Source of the DNA: Streptomyces sp. ICBB 8177
Lineage (GTDB): Bacteria; Actinomycetota; Actinomycetes; Streptomycetales; Streptomycetaceae
Direction of reading: 5' to 3'
Length of the DNA: 64,000 nucleotides
NCBI RefSeq assembly: GCF_003144095.1
Contig: NZ_NSKH01000023.1
Coordinates: 1,162,511-1,226,510, forward strand
Positions 10,565-20,758 of the stretch are shown here, in pieces. The position numbers were made by a program, and so were the translations under genes. Below the pieces are notes generated by a model. The model was not told the origin of the DNA. It did not search any database and saw only the letters and a list, made by a program, of their open reading frames with translations. The first letter of the stretch is position 1. Each line of letters starts with the position of its first letter.

Positions 10565-11467
10565 TCAGGCCTGGTTCAGCTCGGCGGAGATCCGGCCCAG
10601 CTGCTCCAGCCGCTGCTCCAGCGTCGGATGGGTCGACAGCAGGTTGGACAGGCTCTCCTTGGAGGCGATGGCCGGAGCGAAGTAGAAGGCGTTGAACGGC
10701 TCCGCCTTGCGCAGGTCCTCCGTCGGGATGCGGGCCATCGTGCCGCTGACCTTGGTCAGCGCCGAGGCCAGCGCGGACGGGCGGCCGGTCAGCTGGGCGG
10801 CCGAGCGGTCGGCGGACAGCTCGCGGTAGCGCGACAGCATCCGGGTCAGCAGGAAGCTGATCGCGTAGACCACCGCGCTGACCAGCGGGATCAGCAGGGC
10901 GACGATCGCCGCGTTCTGGTTGTTGCCCCGGGAGCGGAAGCCGCCCCACAGGCCGATGCGGGTGATGATCCCGGCCAGCACGCCCAGGAAGGAGGCGATC
11001 GTCATGACCGCGACGTCCTTGTGCGCCACGTGGGACAGCTCGTGGGCGAGTACGCCCTCCAGTTCCTCCGGCTCCAGCCGGCGCAGCAGCCCGGTGGTGG
11101 CGCAGATGATCGCCTTGTCGGCGTTGCGGCCGGTGGCGAAGGCGTTGGGCACGTCGCTGTCGGCGACCGCGACCCGCGGCTTGGGCATGTCGGCCAGCGC
11201 GCACAGCCGGTCGACGACGCCGTGCAGCTGCGGGAACTCCTCGGGGGTGACCTCCCGGGCGCCCATGCTGAAGGCGGCGATCTTGTCGCTGAACCAGAAC
11301 TGCGCGATGAACAGTCCGCCGGCGATGACGAGGATGATCGGCCAGGCGCCCCGCAGCAGTGCGAGAAGCGCGCCCACGAAGACCACGTAGAGCAGACCGA
11401 TCAGGAACATGGTGATGACCATGCGACTGGACAGCCCCCGGTCCGGGGCAAAGCGCGTGCGGTTCAT
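10565..11467 (-). CDS. htpX: Membrane zinc metalloprotease HtpX
   Basis: This 300-residue M48 peptidase degrades damaged membrane proteins. Two N-terminal membrane segments (about 16-38 and 42-58) precede the zinc motif HELSH (142-146). Further membrane segments lie near 155-215, and a downstream Glu in RELSADRSAAQLTG supplies the third zinc ligand. The start is ATG 11467 with AGGAGG 5 bases upstream. It is transcribed towards pspAB and divergently from guaB1, with a shared 213-bp control region. Confidence 0.95.
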   Translation of the reverse strand: MNRTRFAPDRGLSSRMVITMFLIGLLYVVFVGALLALLRGAWPIILVIAGGLFIAQFWFSDKIAAFSMGAREVTPEEFPQLHGVVDRLCALADMPKPRVAVADSDVPNAFATGRNADKAIICATTGLLRRLEPEELEGVLAHELSHVAHKDVAVMTIASFLGVLAGIITRIGLWGGFRSRGNNQNAAIVALLIPLVSAVVYAISFLLTRMLSRYRELSADRSAAQLTGRPSALASALTKVSGTMARIPTEDLRKAEPFNAFYFAPAIASKESLSNLLSTHPTLEQRLEQLGRISAELNQA

Positions 11468-11545
11468 GTCCCCTCCTGGGGTCCGAGGGCCCGGCCGGTC
11501 CCGTCTGGCCGGAGGACGCCTGCTTCGATTGTCTCTCCGCCGTGA

Positions 11546-13129
<1,584 letters not shown>

Positions 13130-13134
13130 GGCGA

Positions 13135-13154
13135 CAGGGGATCTACAGCCCCTG
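13135..13154 (+). terminator. Short hairpin after guaB1
   Basis: A 6-bp stem (CAGGGG/CCCCTG, 13135-13140 and 13149-13154) with an 8-base loop begins 5 bases after the guaB1 stop; a probable terminator. Confidence 0.45.
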
Positions 13155-13183
13155 AGACGCAGGCCACAACCTCATACGGGCAT

Positions 13184-13223
13184 GGAACCGCAGGTACCGT
13201 CTAGCATAGGTACCTGCGGTTCC
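13184..13223. repeat. Perfect 15-bp inverted repeat before the permease gene
   Basis: The arms 13184-13198 and 13209-13223 (GGAACCGCAGGTACC and its complement) are perfect, with a 10-base AT-richer centre (GTCTAGCATA). Outside the arms, CTCATAC (13171-13177) is again matched by GTATGAG at 13224-13230. The repeat lies between guaB1 and the amino-acid permease, 44 bases before the latter's start. It may be a second terminator or an operator, with TAGCAT inside it as a possible -10. Confidence 0.6.
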
Positions 13224-13267
13224 GTATGAGTATGCAGACCGCGTCCGCATCCCGATGGAGGTCAGTG

Positions 13268-14743
13268 GTGAATACCGGCACGCGGCCGGCGACGCAGGCT
13301 ACGGCACCCGCCGCCCCGGCCCGCACGGGCCTGGGCGCCGCGCTGGCCCGCCGCAAGCCCGTCGAGCGGCTGGTCGCCGAGGGCGGCACCGGCACCGGCG
13401 GCACGCTGCGTCGCTCGCTGGGCATGTGGCAGCTCACCATGATCAGCATCGGCGCCACCCTCGGCACCGGCATCTTCGTGGTGCTCGGCGAGGCGGTCCC
13501 CAAGGCCGGGCCCGCCGTCGTGATCTCCTTCGTCATCGCCGGCTTCACCGCGTTGTTCTCCGCCCTGTCCTACGCGGAGCTGGCCGGCACCATCCCGGTA
13601 GCCGGTTCCTCCTACTCCTACGCGTACGCCACCCTCGGCGAGCTGGTCGCCTGGATCTGCGGCTGGTGCCTGATCCTGGAGTACGGCGTCTCGGTGGCCG
13701 CGGTCGCGGTCGGCTGGGGGCAGTACCTCAACGAACTGCTGCACGGCACCCTCGGCGTCACCCTGCCAGCCGCACTGTCCGCCCCGCCGGGCGGCGGCGG
13801 CATCGTCAACGTCCCCGCGCTGCTGGTCGTGCTGCTCGCCATGGGCTTCCTGCTCGGCGGCGCCAAGGAGAGCGCCCGGGCCAACACCGTCATGGTCGCG
13901 GTGAAGATCGTCTCCCTGCTGCTGTTCTGCGCGGTCGCCCTCACCGGCATCAAGTCCGGCAACTACGCGCCCTTCATGCCGCTGGGCGTCGGCGGGGTCA
14001 GCGCGGCGGGCGCCACCCTGTTCTTCTCCTACATCGGCTTCGACGCCGCCTCCACGGCCGGCGAGGAGGCGAAGAACCCGCAGCGCGACCTGCCGCGCGC
14101 CATCATGCTCTCGCTGCTGATCGTCACCGTGCTGTACTGCCTGGTCGCGCTCGTCGCGGTCGGAGCGATGCCGTGGAAGGCGTTCGGCGACGTCGACGCC
14201 ACGCTCTCCACGATCATGCAGCAGGTCACCGGGCAGGGCTTCTGGGCCGTGCTGCTCGCCCTCGGCGCGGTCGTCGCCATCGCGAGCGTGGTGCTGACCG
14301 TGCTGTACGGGCAGACCCGCATCCTGTTCGCGATGTCCCGCGACGGCCTGATGCCCAAGGTCTTCTCCACCGTCCACGCCCGCACCGGCGTGCCGCGCGC
14401 CAACACCGTCATCGTCGCGCTGTTCTGCGGCGTGCTGGCCGCCGTCGTGCCGCTCGGCCAGCTCGCCGACGCCACCAGCATCGGCACTCTGTTCGCCTTC
14501 GCGCTGGTCAACCTCGCCGTGCTGGTGCTGCGCCGCAGGCGGCCCGAGCTGAAGCGGTCGTTCCGCACCCCGTTCAGCCCGGTCACGCCGCTGATCGGCT
14601 TCGGGCTGTGCCTGTGGATGATGGCGAGTCTGGAGTTCACCACCTGGATGGTGTTCTGCGGATGGATGGCCGCGGGCCTCGTGATCTACTTCGCCTACGG
14701 GCTGCGCCGCTCCCGGCTCGCCCGACCCGAACCGGAGAAGTGA
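13268..14743 (+). CDS. APC-superfamily amino acid permease
   Basis: This 491-residue integral membrane transporter begins with a cytosolic stretch and then the APC signature of TM1 (MWQLTMISIGATLGTGIFV). About 12 membrane segments follow, including SYAYATLGELVAWICGW and FFSYIGFDAASTAGEEAKNP, typical of cationic/neutral amino acid permeases. The start is GTG 13268, since GGAGG at 13257-13261 has a 6-base spacing; ATG 13226 lies inside the inverted repeat. It ends 10 bp before the Lrp gene, so the two are likely cotranscribed, and the module downstream suggests the substrate is the amino acid degraded there. Confidence 0.9.
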   Translation: MNTGTRPATQATAPAAPARTGLGAALARRKPVERLVAEGGTGTGGTLRRSLGMWQLTMISIGATLGTGIFVVLGEAVPKAGPAVVISFVIAGFTALFSALSYAELAGTIPVAGSSYSYAYATLGELVAWICGWCLILEYGVSVAAVAVGWGQYLNELLHGTLGVTLPAALSAPPGGGGIVNVPALLVVLLAMGFLLGGAKESARANTVMVAVKIVSLLLFCAVALTGIKSGNYAPFMPLGVGGVSAAGATLFFSYIGFDAASTAGEEAKNPQRDLPRAIMLSLLIVTVLYCLVALVAVGAMPWKAFGDVDATLSTIMQQVTGQGFWAVLLALGAVVAIASVVLTVLYGQTRILFAMSRDGLMPKVFSTVHARTGVPRANTVIVALFCGVLAAVVPLGQLADATSIGTLFAFALVNLAVLVLRRRRPELKRSFRTPFSPVTPLIGFGLCLWMMASLEFTTWMVFCGWMAAGLVIYFAYGLRRSRLARPEPEK

Positions 14744-14753
14744 ACCACCCGCC

Positions 14754-15209
14754 GTGTCCCTGAACGATCTCGACGAACGCATTGTGCACGCCCTCGCCGA
14801 GGACGCCCGCCGCTCCTACGCGGACATCGGCGCCGAGGTGGGGCTGTCCGCCCCCGCCGTCAAACGCCGCGTCGACCGCCTGCTGGCCACCGGCGCCATC
14901 ACCGGCTTCACCGTCCGGGTCGACCCCGCCGCGCTGGGCTGGGAGACCGAGGCGTTCGTCGAGATCTACTGCCGCCACAAGACCTCCCCGGAGGCGATCA
15001 AGCGCGGCCTGGAGCGCTACCCGGAGGTGGCGGCCGCCTCCACGGTGACCGGCGAGGCCGACGCCGTGGTGCAGATCTACGCCGAGGACGTGCGCCACTT
15101 CGAACGCGTCCTGGAACGCATCGCCGGTGAGCCCTTCGTCGAGCGCACCAAGTCGGTCCTGGTCCTGTCCCCGCTGCTGCGCAGGTACGGCGCGGGCGCG
15201 CCCGCGTGA
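14754..15209 (+). CDS. Lrp/AsnC-family transcriptional regulator
   Basis: This 151-residue protein has the full Lrp layout: an N-terminal winged helix (LDERIVHALAEDARRSYADI, recognition region SAPAVKRRVDRLL) and a C-terminal RAM ligand-binding domain (TGEADAVVQIYAEDVRHFERVL). Lrp-type regulators bind amino acids and control their transport and breakdown. It sits between the permease and the amidase/oxidase genes and is most likely their local regulator. Three direct repeats upstream of the amidase gene (15265-15329) are candidate binding sites. Confidence 0.92.
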   Translation: MSLNDLDERIVHALAEDARRSYADIGAEVGLSAPAVKRRVDRLLATGAITGFTVRVDPAALGWETEAFVEIYCRHKTSPEAIKRGLERYPEVAAASTVTGEADAVVQIYAEDVRHFERVLERIAGEPFVERTKSVLVLSPLLRRYGAGAPA

Positions 15210-15264
15210 CGCCCCGCAGGAGAGCCGCTTCCTGCGGTCGGCGGCCACCCTGGTCCGCCTCCGC

Positions 15265-15329
15265 GCAACGAATCGCCGCCCTGGTGGGTGAAGACGCAAC
15301 GAATCGGCCGTCCGCACGCAACGGGACGG
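15265..15329 (+). promoter_or_regulatory. Three direct repeats, candidate Lrp-type operator
   Basis: CGCAACGAATCG occurs at 15265-15276 and 15296-15307, and a variant CGCAACGGGACG at 15318-15329, spaced 31 and 22 bp. They lie just upstream of a possible promoter (TTGTTG 15333-15338, 18-bp gap, TACCGT 15357-15362) ahead of the amidase gene. An activator or ligand-responsive Lrp site is inferred from position only. Confidence 0.4.
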
Positions 15330-15408
15330 CCTTGTTGGCGTCCGGTCCCCGCCCGTACCGTCGTATCGATCCCGCTCATCCGACAGGCATCCGACACGAC
15401 GAGGTTCC

Positions 15409-16212
15409 ATGACGCCGCCGCTGCGCATCGCGCTGTACCAGGGCCCCGCGGGCGTTCCGGCGTCCGCCGCCGACAGCCTCGCCGCGCTGGACGACGCCGC
15501 CCGCCGGGCCGCCGCCGCGGGCGCGGGCCTGCTGGTCACCGCCGAGATGTACCTCACCGGCTACGCCATCGGCGACGCGGTGGCCGACCGCGCCGAGACC
15601 GCCGACGGCCCCTGCGCCCGCCGGGTCTCCGAGATCGCCGCCGAGCACCGGATCGCCATCGCCTACGGCTACCCCGAGCGCGCGGGCGACGCGGTCTTCA
15701 ACTCGGTGCGGCTGACCGGCCCGGACGGCGCCACCCTCGCCGGCTACCGCAAGACCCACCTGTTCGGCGACTTCGAGACCGCCCACTTCACGCCGGGCGA
15801 CACCGCCGTCGTCCAGGCCGACCTCGGCGGACTCACCGTGGGCCTGCTGATCTGCTACGACGTCGAGTTCCCCGAGACCGTGCGGGCGCACGCACTGGCC
15901 GGCACCGACCTGCTGGTCGTGCCGACCGCCCTGATGCGTCCCTTCGAGTTCGTCCCCCTCACCCTCGTCCCGGCCCGCGCGTACGAGAGCCAGCTGTACG
16001 TGGCCTACGCCAACCGCTGCGGCGCCGAGGGCGAGTTCCACTTCACCGGGTTCAGCTGCCTCGCCGGCCCGGACGGCACCGTGCGGGCCCGCGCCGGAAC
16101 CGGCCAGGACCTGGTACTCGGCGACGCCGACCCGGCCCTGCTCGCCGCCTCCCGCGAGGAACTGCCCTACCTGCGCGACCGCCGCCCCGAGCTGTACGGC
16201 CGCCTCACCTGA
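15409..16212 (+). CDS. Carbon-nitrogen (nitrilase-superfamily) hydrolase, probable amidase
   Basis: This 267-residue enzyme has the complete nitrilase-superfamily triad: Glu46 (VTAEMYLTGY), Lys115 (YRKTHLFGDFE) and Cys149 (LICYDVEFPE). The family hydrolyses amides, N-carbamoyl amino acids or nitriles. Because the next gene encodes an amino acid 2-monooxygenase-like flavoprotein, which would release an arylacetamide or similar amide, the best inference is that this enzyme hydrolyses that amide to the free acid and ammonia. The start is ATG 15409. The pair is separated by 71 bp and is probably one transcript. Confidence 0.88.
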   Translation: MTPPLRIALYQGPAGVPASAADSLAALDDAARRAAAAGAGLLVTAEMYLTGYAIGDAVADRAETADGPCARRVSEIAAEHRIAIAYGYPERAGDAVFNSVRLTGPDGATLAGYRKTHLFGDFETAHFTPGDTAVVQADLGGLTVGLLICYDVEFPETVRAHALAGTDLLVVPTALMRPFEFVPLTLVPARAYESQLYVAYANRCGAEGEFHFTGFSCLAGPDGTVRARAGTGQDLVLGDADPALLAASREELPYLRDRRPELYGRLT

Positions 16213-16283
16213 GCCCCGCCGCCCGGTCCCCGGTCCGCCGCCGCGCCTTCACGCACCGCCCCGCTCCAAGGAGAAACACGCCC

Positions 16284-17984
16284 ATGACCTCCACCGTGCC
16301 CACCGCCGTCCACGACGAGCAGGAGCAGCCCGCGGCCCGGCCGGTGACCATGTTCGGTCCGGACTTCCCCTACGCCTACGACGACTACCTGGCCCACCCG
16401 GCCGGGCTCGGCTCCGTCCCCGCGACCGAGCACGGCACCGAGGTGGCGGTCATCGGCGGTGGCCTGTCCGGCATCGTCGCAGCGTACGAGCTGATGAAGA
16501 TGGGGCTGAAGCCCGTCGTCTACGAGGCCGACCGGATCGGCGGACGGCTGCGCACCGAGGGCTTCGACGGCTGCGACCCGAGCCTGACCGCCGAGATGGG
16601 CGCGATGCGCTTCCCGCCGTGCTCGACCGCGTTCCAGCACTACGTGGACAAGGTGGGCCTGACCACCAAGGCCTTCCCCAACCCGCTGGCGCCCGACACC
16701 CCCTCGACGGTCGTCGACCTCAAGGGCGAGTCGCACTACGCCCGCACCCTGGACGACCTGCCCGAGGTCTACCACCAGGTGATGGACGCCTGGAACGCCT
16801 GCCTGGAGGACGGCGCCCGCTTCTGCGAGATGCAGCGCGCCATCCGCGAGCGCGACGTGACGGCGATCCGGGAGATCTGGGCGGAACTGGTCGACAAGCT
16901 CGACAACCAGACCTTCTACGGCTTCCTGTGCGACTCCCCGGCCTTCAAGAGCTTCCGGCACCGGGAGATCTTCGGCCAGGTCGGCTTCGGCACCGGCGGC
17001 TGGGACACCGACTTCCCCAACTCCATCCTGGAGATCCTGCGCGTCGTCTACACCGGCGCGGACGACGACCACCGCGGCATCGTCGGCGGCAGCCAGCAGC
17101 TCCCGCTGCGGCTGTGGGAGGACGAGCCCGCCAAGCTGGTGCACTGGGCGCCCGGCACCTCCCTGTCCTCGCTGCACGGCGGCACCCCGCGCCCGGCGGT
17201 GACCCGGCTGCACCGCACCGCGGGCAACCGCACCACCGTCACCGACGCCTCCGGCGACATCCGCTCGTACAAGGCGGTCGTGTTCACCGCGCAGAGCTGG
17301 ATGCTGCTGTCGAAGATCGACTGCGACGACGCGCTCTTCCCGATCGACCACTGGACGGCCATCGAGCGCACCCACTACATGGAGTCCTCCAAGCTCTTCG
17401 TGCCCGTGGACCGGCCGTTCTGGCTGGACCCGGACCCGGAGACCGGACGCGACACCATGAGCATGACGCTCACCGACCGCATGACCCGCGGCACCTACCT
17501 GCTGGACGACGGCCCCGACAAGCCCGCGGTGATCTGCCTGTCGTACACCTGGTGCGACGACAGCCTCAAGTGGCTGCCGCTGAGCCCCAACGAGCGTCTG
17601 GAGGTCATGCTCAAGTCGCTCGGCGAGATCTATCCCAAGGTCGACATCCGCAAGCACATCATCGGCAACCCGGTCACCATCTCCTGGGAGGACGAGCCCT
17701 ACTTCATGGGCGCGTTCAAGGCCAACCTGCCGGGTCACTACCGGTACCAGCGGCGGCTGTTCACCCACTTCATGCAGGACCGGCTGCCGCAGGACAAGCG
17801 CGGCATCTTCCTCGCCGGCGACGACATCTCCTGGACCGCGGGCTGGGCCGAGGGCGCCGTGCAGACCGCGCTCAACGCGGTGTGGGGGGTCATGCACCAC
17901 CTCGGTGGCGCCACCGATCCGTCCAACCCCGGCCCCGGCGACGTCTACGACGAGATCGCCCCGGTCGAACTCCCGGAGGACTGA
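16284..17984 (+). CDS. Flavin amino acid 2-monooxygenase / amine oxidase family protein
   Basis: This 566-residue FAD enzyme has the N-terminal dinucleotide fold (VAVIGGGLSGIVAAYELMK, then YEADRIGGRLRTE), the motif AEMGAMRFPPC and the C-terminal FAD-binding segment FLAGDDISWTAGWAEGAV. Length and the AMRFPP motif resemble tryptophan 2-monooxygenase (IaaM) and the L-phenylalanine oxidases. These convert an amino acid to the corresponding amide with loss of CO2. The start is ATG 16284 with AAGGAG at 16268-16273. With the upstream amidase, permease and Lrp gene it forms a catabolic or auxin-type pathway. Tryptophan versus phenylalanine specificity cannot be read from sequence by eye. Confidence 0.85.
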   Translation: MTSTVPTAVHDEQEQPAARPVTMFGPDFPYAYDDYLAHPAGLGSVPATEHGTEVAVIGGGLSGIVAAYELMKMGLKPVVYEADRIGGRLRTEGFDGCDPSLTAEMGAMRFPPCSTAFQHYVDKVGLTTKAFPNPLAPDTPSTVVDLKGESHYARTLDDLPEVYHQVMDAWNACLEDGARFCEMQRAIRERDVTAIREIWAELVDKLDNQTFYGFLCDSPAFKSFRHREIFGQVGFGTGGWDTDFPNSILEILRVVYTGADDDHRGIVGGSQQLPLRLWEDEPAKLVHWAPGTSLSSLHGGTPRPAVTRLHRTAGNRTTVTDASGDIRSYKAVVFTAQSWMLLSKIDCDDALFPIDHWTAIERTHYMESSKLFVPVDRPFWLDPDPETGRDTMSMTLTDRMTRGTYLLDDGPDKPAVICLSYTWCDDSLKWLPLSPNERLEVMLKSLGEIYPKVDIRKHIIGNPVTISWEDEPYFMGAFKANLPGHYRYQRRLFTHFMQDRLPQDKRGIFLAGDDISWTAGWAEGAVQTALNAVWGVMHHLGGATDPSNPGPGDVYDEIAPVELPED

Positions 17985-18700
17985 CGGGCGATCGGGTACG
18001 GCAGCCCTTCCGGGGCGACCCGCCGTGGGCCGGACCCGTACGGCAACGGGGTCAGCAGGCAGCGGCCCACCAGGCCCACGCCCGCGTCCAGACGCCGCGC
18101 GAACTCCTCGTGCACCGTGGGGAGTTCGCGCAGCCGCCACAGCAGGCACGCCGTCGACCAGGCGGCGTCCCTGGCCCGCTCCAGGCTCCACGAGCCCAGC
18201 AGATGAGTCAGCGGATCGGCCAGCTCCAGCAGGTCGGGTCCCGGCATCAGCTCCTCGCGGACCCGCTCCTCGATCGTCTCCAGCACGTCGCCGACCCGCT
18301 CGAAGTCGGCCTCCACCGCGGGCGGTTCGACCCCCAGGGCCGCGCATGTGTCGACCACCGCGAGTGGCAGGTCGTGCCCGACGTGGGCGTTGATCCCGGC
18401 CAGCGCGAACTGCGTCGGACGGACCTCGCGGTGGTGGCGCAGCCGGAACAGCGGGCGCCAGCAGTCGGGCGGACGGCCGCCGGCCGCGTCCGCGTCGACG
18501 GCCAGCAGATACCGCGCCGCGAACCGGGCGCCCAACTCGGCGGTGTGGCCCGGGTGCGGGAAGAAGCCGCTTCCCAGGCGCGCGTTCAGCTCGCGCGTCA
18601 CCGACAGGTAGACCGCGTTGAACACCGCGACCCCGTCGTGCGGGGGCAGCGCGGCCGACAGCGCGGTCATCCGCGCCACCACGGCGTCCACGGAAGGCAT
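17945..18700 (-). CDS. DUF5995-type protein of unknown function
   Basis: This 251-residue, mostly helical protein has conserved-looking blocks PPHDGVAVFNAVYLSVT, GINAHVGHDLP and LLGSWSLERARDAAW. It resembles the DUF5995 family common in Streptomyces; no activity is known to me. The His and Asp residues in INAHVGHDL could bind metal, as in some small helical esterase or oxygenase-like folds, but that is speculation. Its last 40 bases overlap the end of the convergent flavoprotein gene at 16284-17984. Confidence 0.75.
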   Translation of the reverse strand: MPSVDAVVARMTALSAALPPHDGVAVFNAVYLSVTRELNARLGSGFFPHPGHTAELGARFAARYLLAVDADAAGGRPPDCWRPLFRLRHHREVRPTQFALAGINAHVGHDLPLAVVDTCAALGVEPPAVEADFERVGDVLETIEERVREELMPGPDLLELADPLTHLLGSWSLERARDAAWSTACLLWRLRELPTVHEEFARRLDAGVGLVGRCLLTPLPYGSGPRRVAPEGLPYPIARQSSGSSTGAISS

Positions 18701-18793
18701 GGCGCAAGCCTGGCAGCGCCCGGGCGCCCCGCCACGACGGCACGACGCCGCGTCCCCACAACGAGCGATCCCCGCCGGGTCCGGCGCGAGCCG

Positions 18794-20185
18794 TCAGTCC
18801 TGCGCCCGGCCCTCGTCGTAACCGGACGTGCCCTCGTCCAGCAGCGGTTCACCGGGGGGCCGCTTCATGTGGGCGGGGGCCAGGGCGCGCAGGCCGTGGT
18901 AGCCGACGAGGACCACGATCGTGCCCAGCGCGATCCCGCTCAGCTCGAAGTTGCCGCTGATGTGCAGGCTCACCCCGCCGATGCCGATGATGACGCCCGC
19001 CGCGACCGGCACCAGGTGCAGCGGATTGCGCAGGTCCACCCGGTTGTGCGTCCAGATCTGGGCGCCCAGCAGGCCGATCATGCCGTAGAGGATCACCGTG
19101 ATGCCGCCGAGCACCCCGCCGGGGATCGCCGCGACGATCGCGCCGAACTTCGGGCACAGGCCGAACAGCAGGGCGAAGCACGCCGCCGCCCAGTAGGCGG
19201 CCGTGGAATAGACGCGGGTCGCCGCCATCACCCCGATGTTCTCGGAGTACGTGGTGGTCGCGGGGCCCCCGAACGAGGTGGAGAGCACCGTCGCCGCGCC
19301 GTCCGCCGCGATCGCCGTGCCCAGGCTGTCGTCCAGCGGGTCGCCGGTCATCTCGCCGACCGCCTTGACGTGACCCGCGTTCTCCGCGACGAGCGCGATC
19401 ACCACCGGCAGCGCCACCAGCACCGCCGACCAGTGGAAGGCGGGACCGTGCAGCGGCGGCAGCCCGACCCAGTGCGCCCTGCCCACGCCCGACAGGTCCA
19501 GGCGCCAGTGCGACGTGACGTGGCCCGAGCCGTCCACCGAGTGGATGCGGCCGAAGACGCGGTCGAAGACCCAGGAGACCGCGTAGCCGAAGACCAGCCC
19601 GAGGAAGATCGCGATGCGCGACCAGAAGCCGCGCAGCCCGATGATGGCCAGCGCGGTCACCAGCATCGTCAGCAGCGCCGTCCACTGGTCCTGCGGCCAG
19701 TACGTGGTCGCCGTCACCGGTGCCAGGTTGAAGCCGATCAGCATGACCACCGCGCCGGTGACCACCGGCGGCATCACCGCGTGGATGACCCGGGCCCCGA
19801 ACCTGCGCACCGCGAGCCCCACCGCGAACAGCACCGCGCCGACCACCAGGATCGCGCCGGTCACCGCGGGCGTGCCGCCGCCCTGGGCGCGGATGACCGC
19901 CGCCACCCCCACGAACGACAGGCTGGAGCCGAGGTAGCTGGGCACCCGCCCGCGCGTCGCCAGCAGGAAGATCATCGTCGCGATGCCCGACATCATGATC
20001 GCGAGGTTCGGGTTGAGCCCCATCAGGACGGGCGCCACGAAGGACGCCCCGAACATCGCCACCACGTGCTGGGCGCCCAGCCCCGCCGTGCGCGGCCAGC
20101 TCAGCCGCTCGTCGGGTCTGACGACCGCGCCGGGGGCGGGGGTGCGCCCGTCGCCGTGCAGGGTCCAGCGCACGCCCAGGCCCAT
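18794..20185 (-). CDS. Uracil/xanthine permease (NCS2 family)
   Basis: This 463-residue membrane transporter has about 14 hydrophobic segments and NCS2 signatures: AQHVVAMFGASFVAPVL near the N-terminus, LVAENAGHVKAVGEMTG (substrate and proton-coupling region), and GGPATTTYSENIGVMAATRV, the family's conserved segment. It resembles UraA/PyrP-type uracil symporters more than purine ones, mainly through the SENIGV segment, but the substrate is inferred. The start is ATG 20185 with GGAG upstream. It is transcribed away from the riboflavin operon across a 289-bp spacer without other visible genes. Confidence 0.9.
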   Translation of the reverse strand: MGLGVRWTLHGDGRTPAPGAVVRPDERLSWPRTAGLGAQHVVAMFGASFVAPVLMGLNPNLAIMMSGIATMIFLLATRGRVPSYLGSSLSFVGVAAVIRAQGGGTPAVTGAILVVGAVLFAVGLAVRRFGARVIHAVMPPVVTGAVVMLIGFNLAPVTATTYWPQDQWTALLTMLVTALAIIGLRGFWSRIAIFLGLVFGYAVSWVFDRVFGRIHSVDGSGHVTSHWRLDLSGVGRAHWVGLPPLHGPAFHWSAVLVALPVVIALVAENAGHVKAVGEMTGDPLDDSLGTAIAADGAATVLSTSFGGPATTTYSENIGVMAATRVYSTAAYWAAACFALLFGLCPKFGAIVAAIPGGVLGGITVILYGMIGLLGAQIWTHNRVDLRNPLHLVPVAAGVIIGIGGVSLHISGNFELSGIALGTIVVLVGYHGLRALAPAHMKRPPGEPLLDEGTSGYDEGRAQD

Positions 20186-20474
20186 TCGCTGTGCTCCGTG
20201 TCCTTCAGTCGATCGGTCTCGGGTGGCCTTCCCGCGGGACGATCCGTCTGTTCGCGGGATGAACCGCCCGACATCGTAGTTCGGTGTCCTGCGGCGGCCG
20301 TCCACCGGCCCGTGCCTCGCGGGACCGGCGCGCCGCGCTGGAGCCCGGCCGGGGCGCGCCCGGACAACCGGTGAAACATCCCGACTTGTCGTGCTCATGT
20401 GACCCAGGCCACAAGGACCCGGCCGCATGCGCCGAGCCGTCCGTGGCAGACTGAAGACGTACCAGTGACGTTTG

Positions 20475-20601
20475 GCGCACTCCGGGGTCGGTGAAAGTCC
20501 GAACCGGCGGTTACAGTCCGCGACCCGTCCGCTGCCAGCGGCCGGTTGACCAGGTGAAATTCCTGGACCGACGGTTAAAGTCCGGATGGGAGGCAGTGCG
20601 C
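20475..20601 (+). ncRNA. FMN riboswitch (RFN element)
   Basis: The closing stem pairs GCGCAC (20475-20480) with GTGCGC (20596-20601). Conserved RFN elements are present in order: GGTGAAAGTCC, ACCGGCGGTTACAGTCCGCGA, CAGGTGAAATTCCTGG, CCGACGGTTAAAGTCCGGAT and GGGAGGCAG. It lies about 158 bases upstream of ribD. FMN binding is expected to shut down the riboflavin operon by premature termination or by sequestering the ribosome binding site. Confidence 0.95.
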
Positions 20602-20758
20602 GGCGGGACCTCACGGGTACGCCGCCCCGAGCGGTCGCCGCAGTCGGCTCCACGCCGTGTGCGACGGTCCTCGGCCGTCCCGGCGTTCCCCGTGCGAAGC
20701 GTCCCGTGGCAGTCCCATATCGCCCCGGAGTCCGTGCCCGAAGAGGCAGGAGGACCCG

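Noticed and set aside
16167..18761. Long minus-strand frame opposite the flavoprotein gene
   Set aside because: Shadow; the flavoprotein and the DUF5995 gene explain the region.
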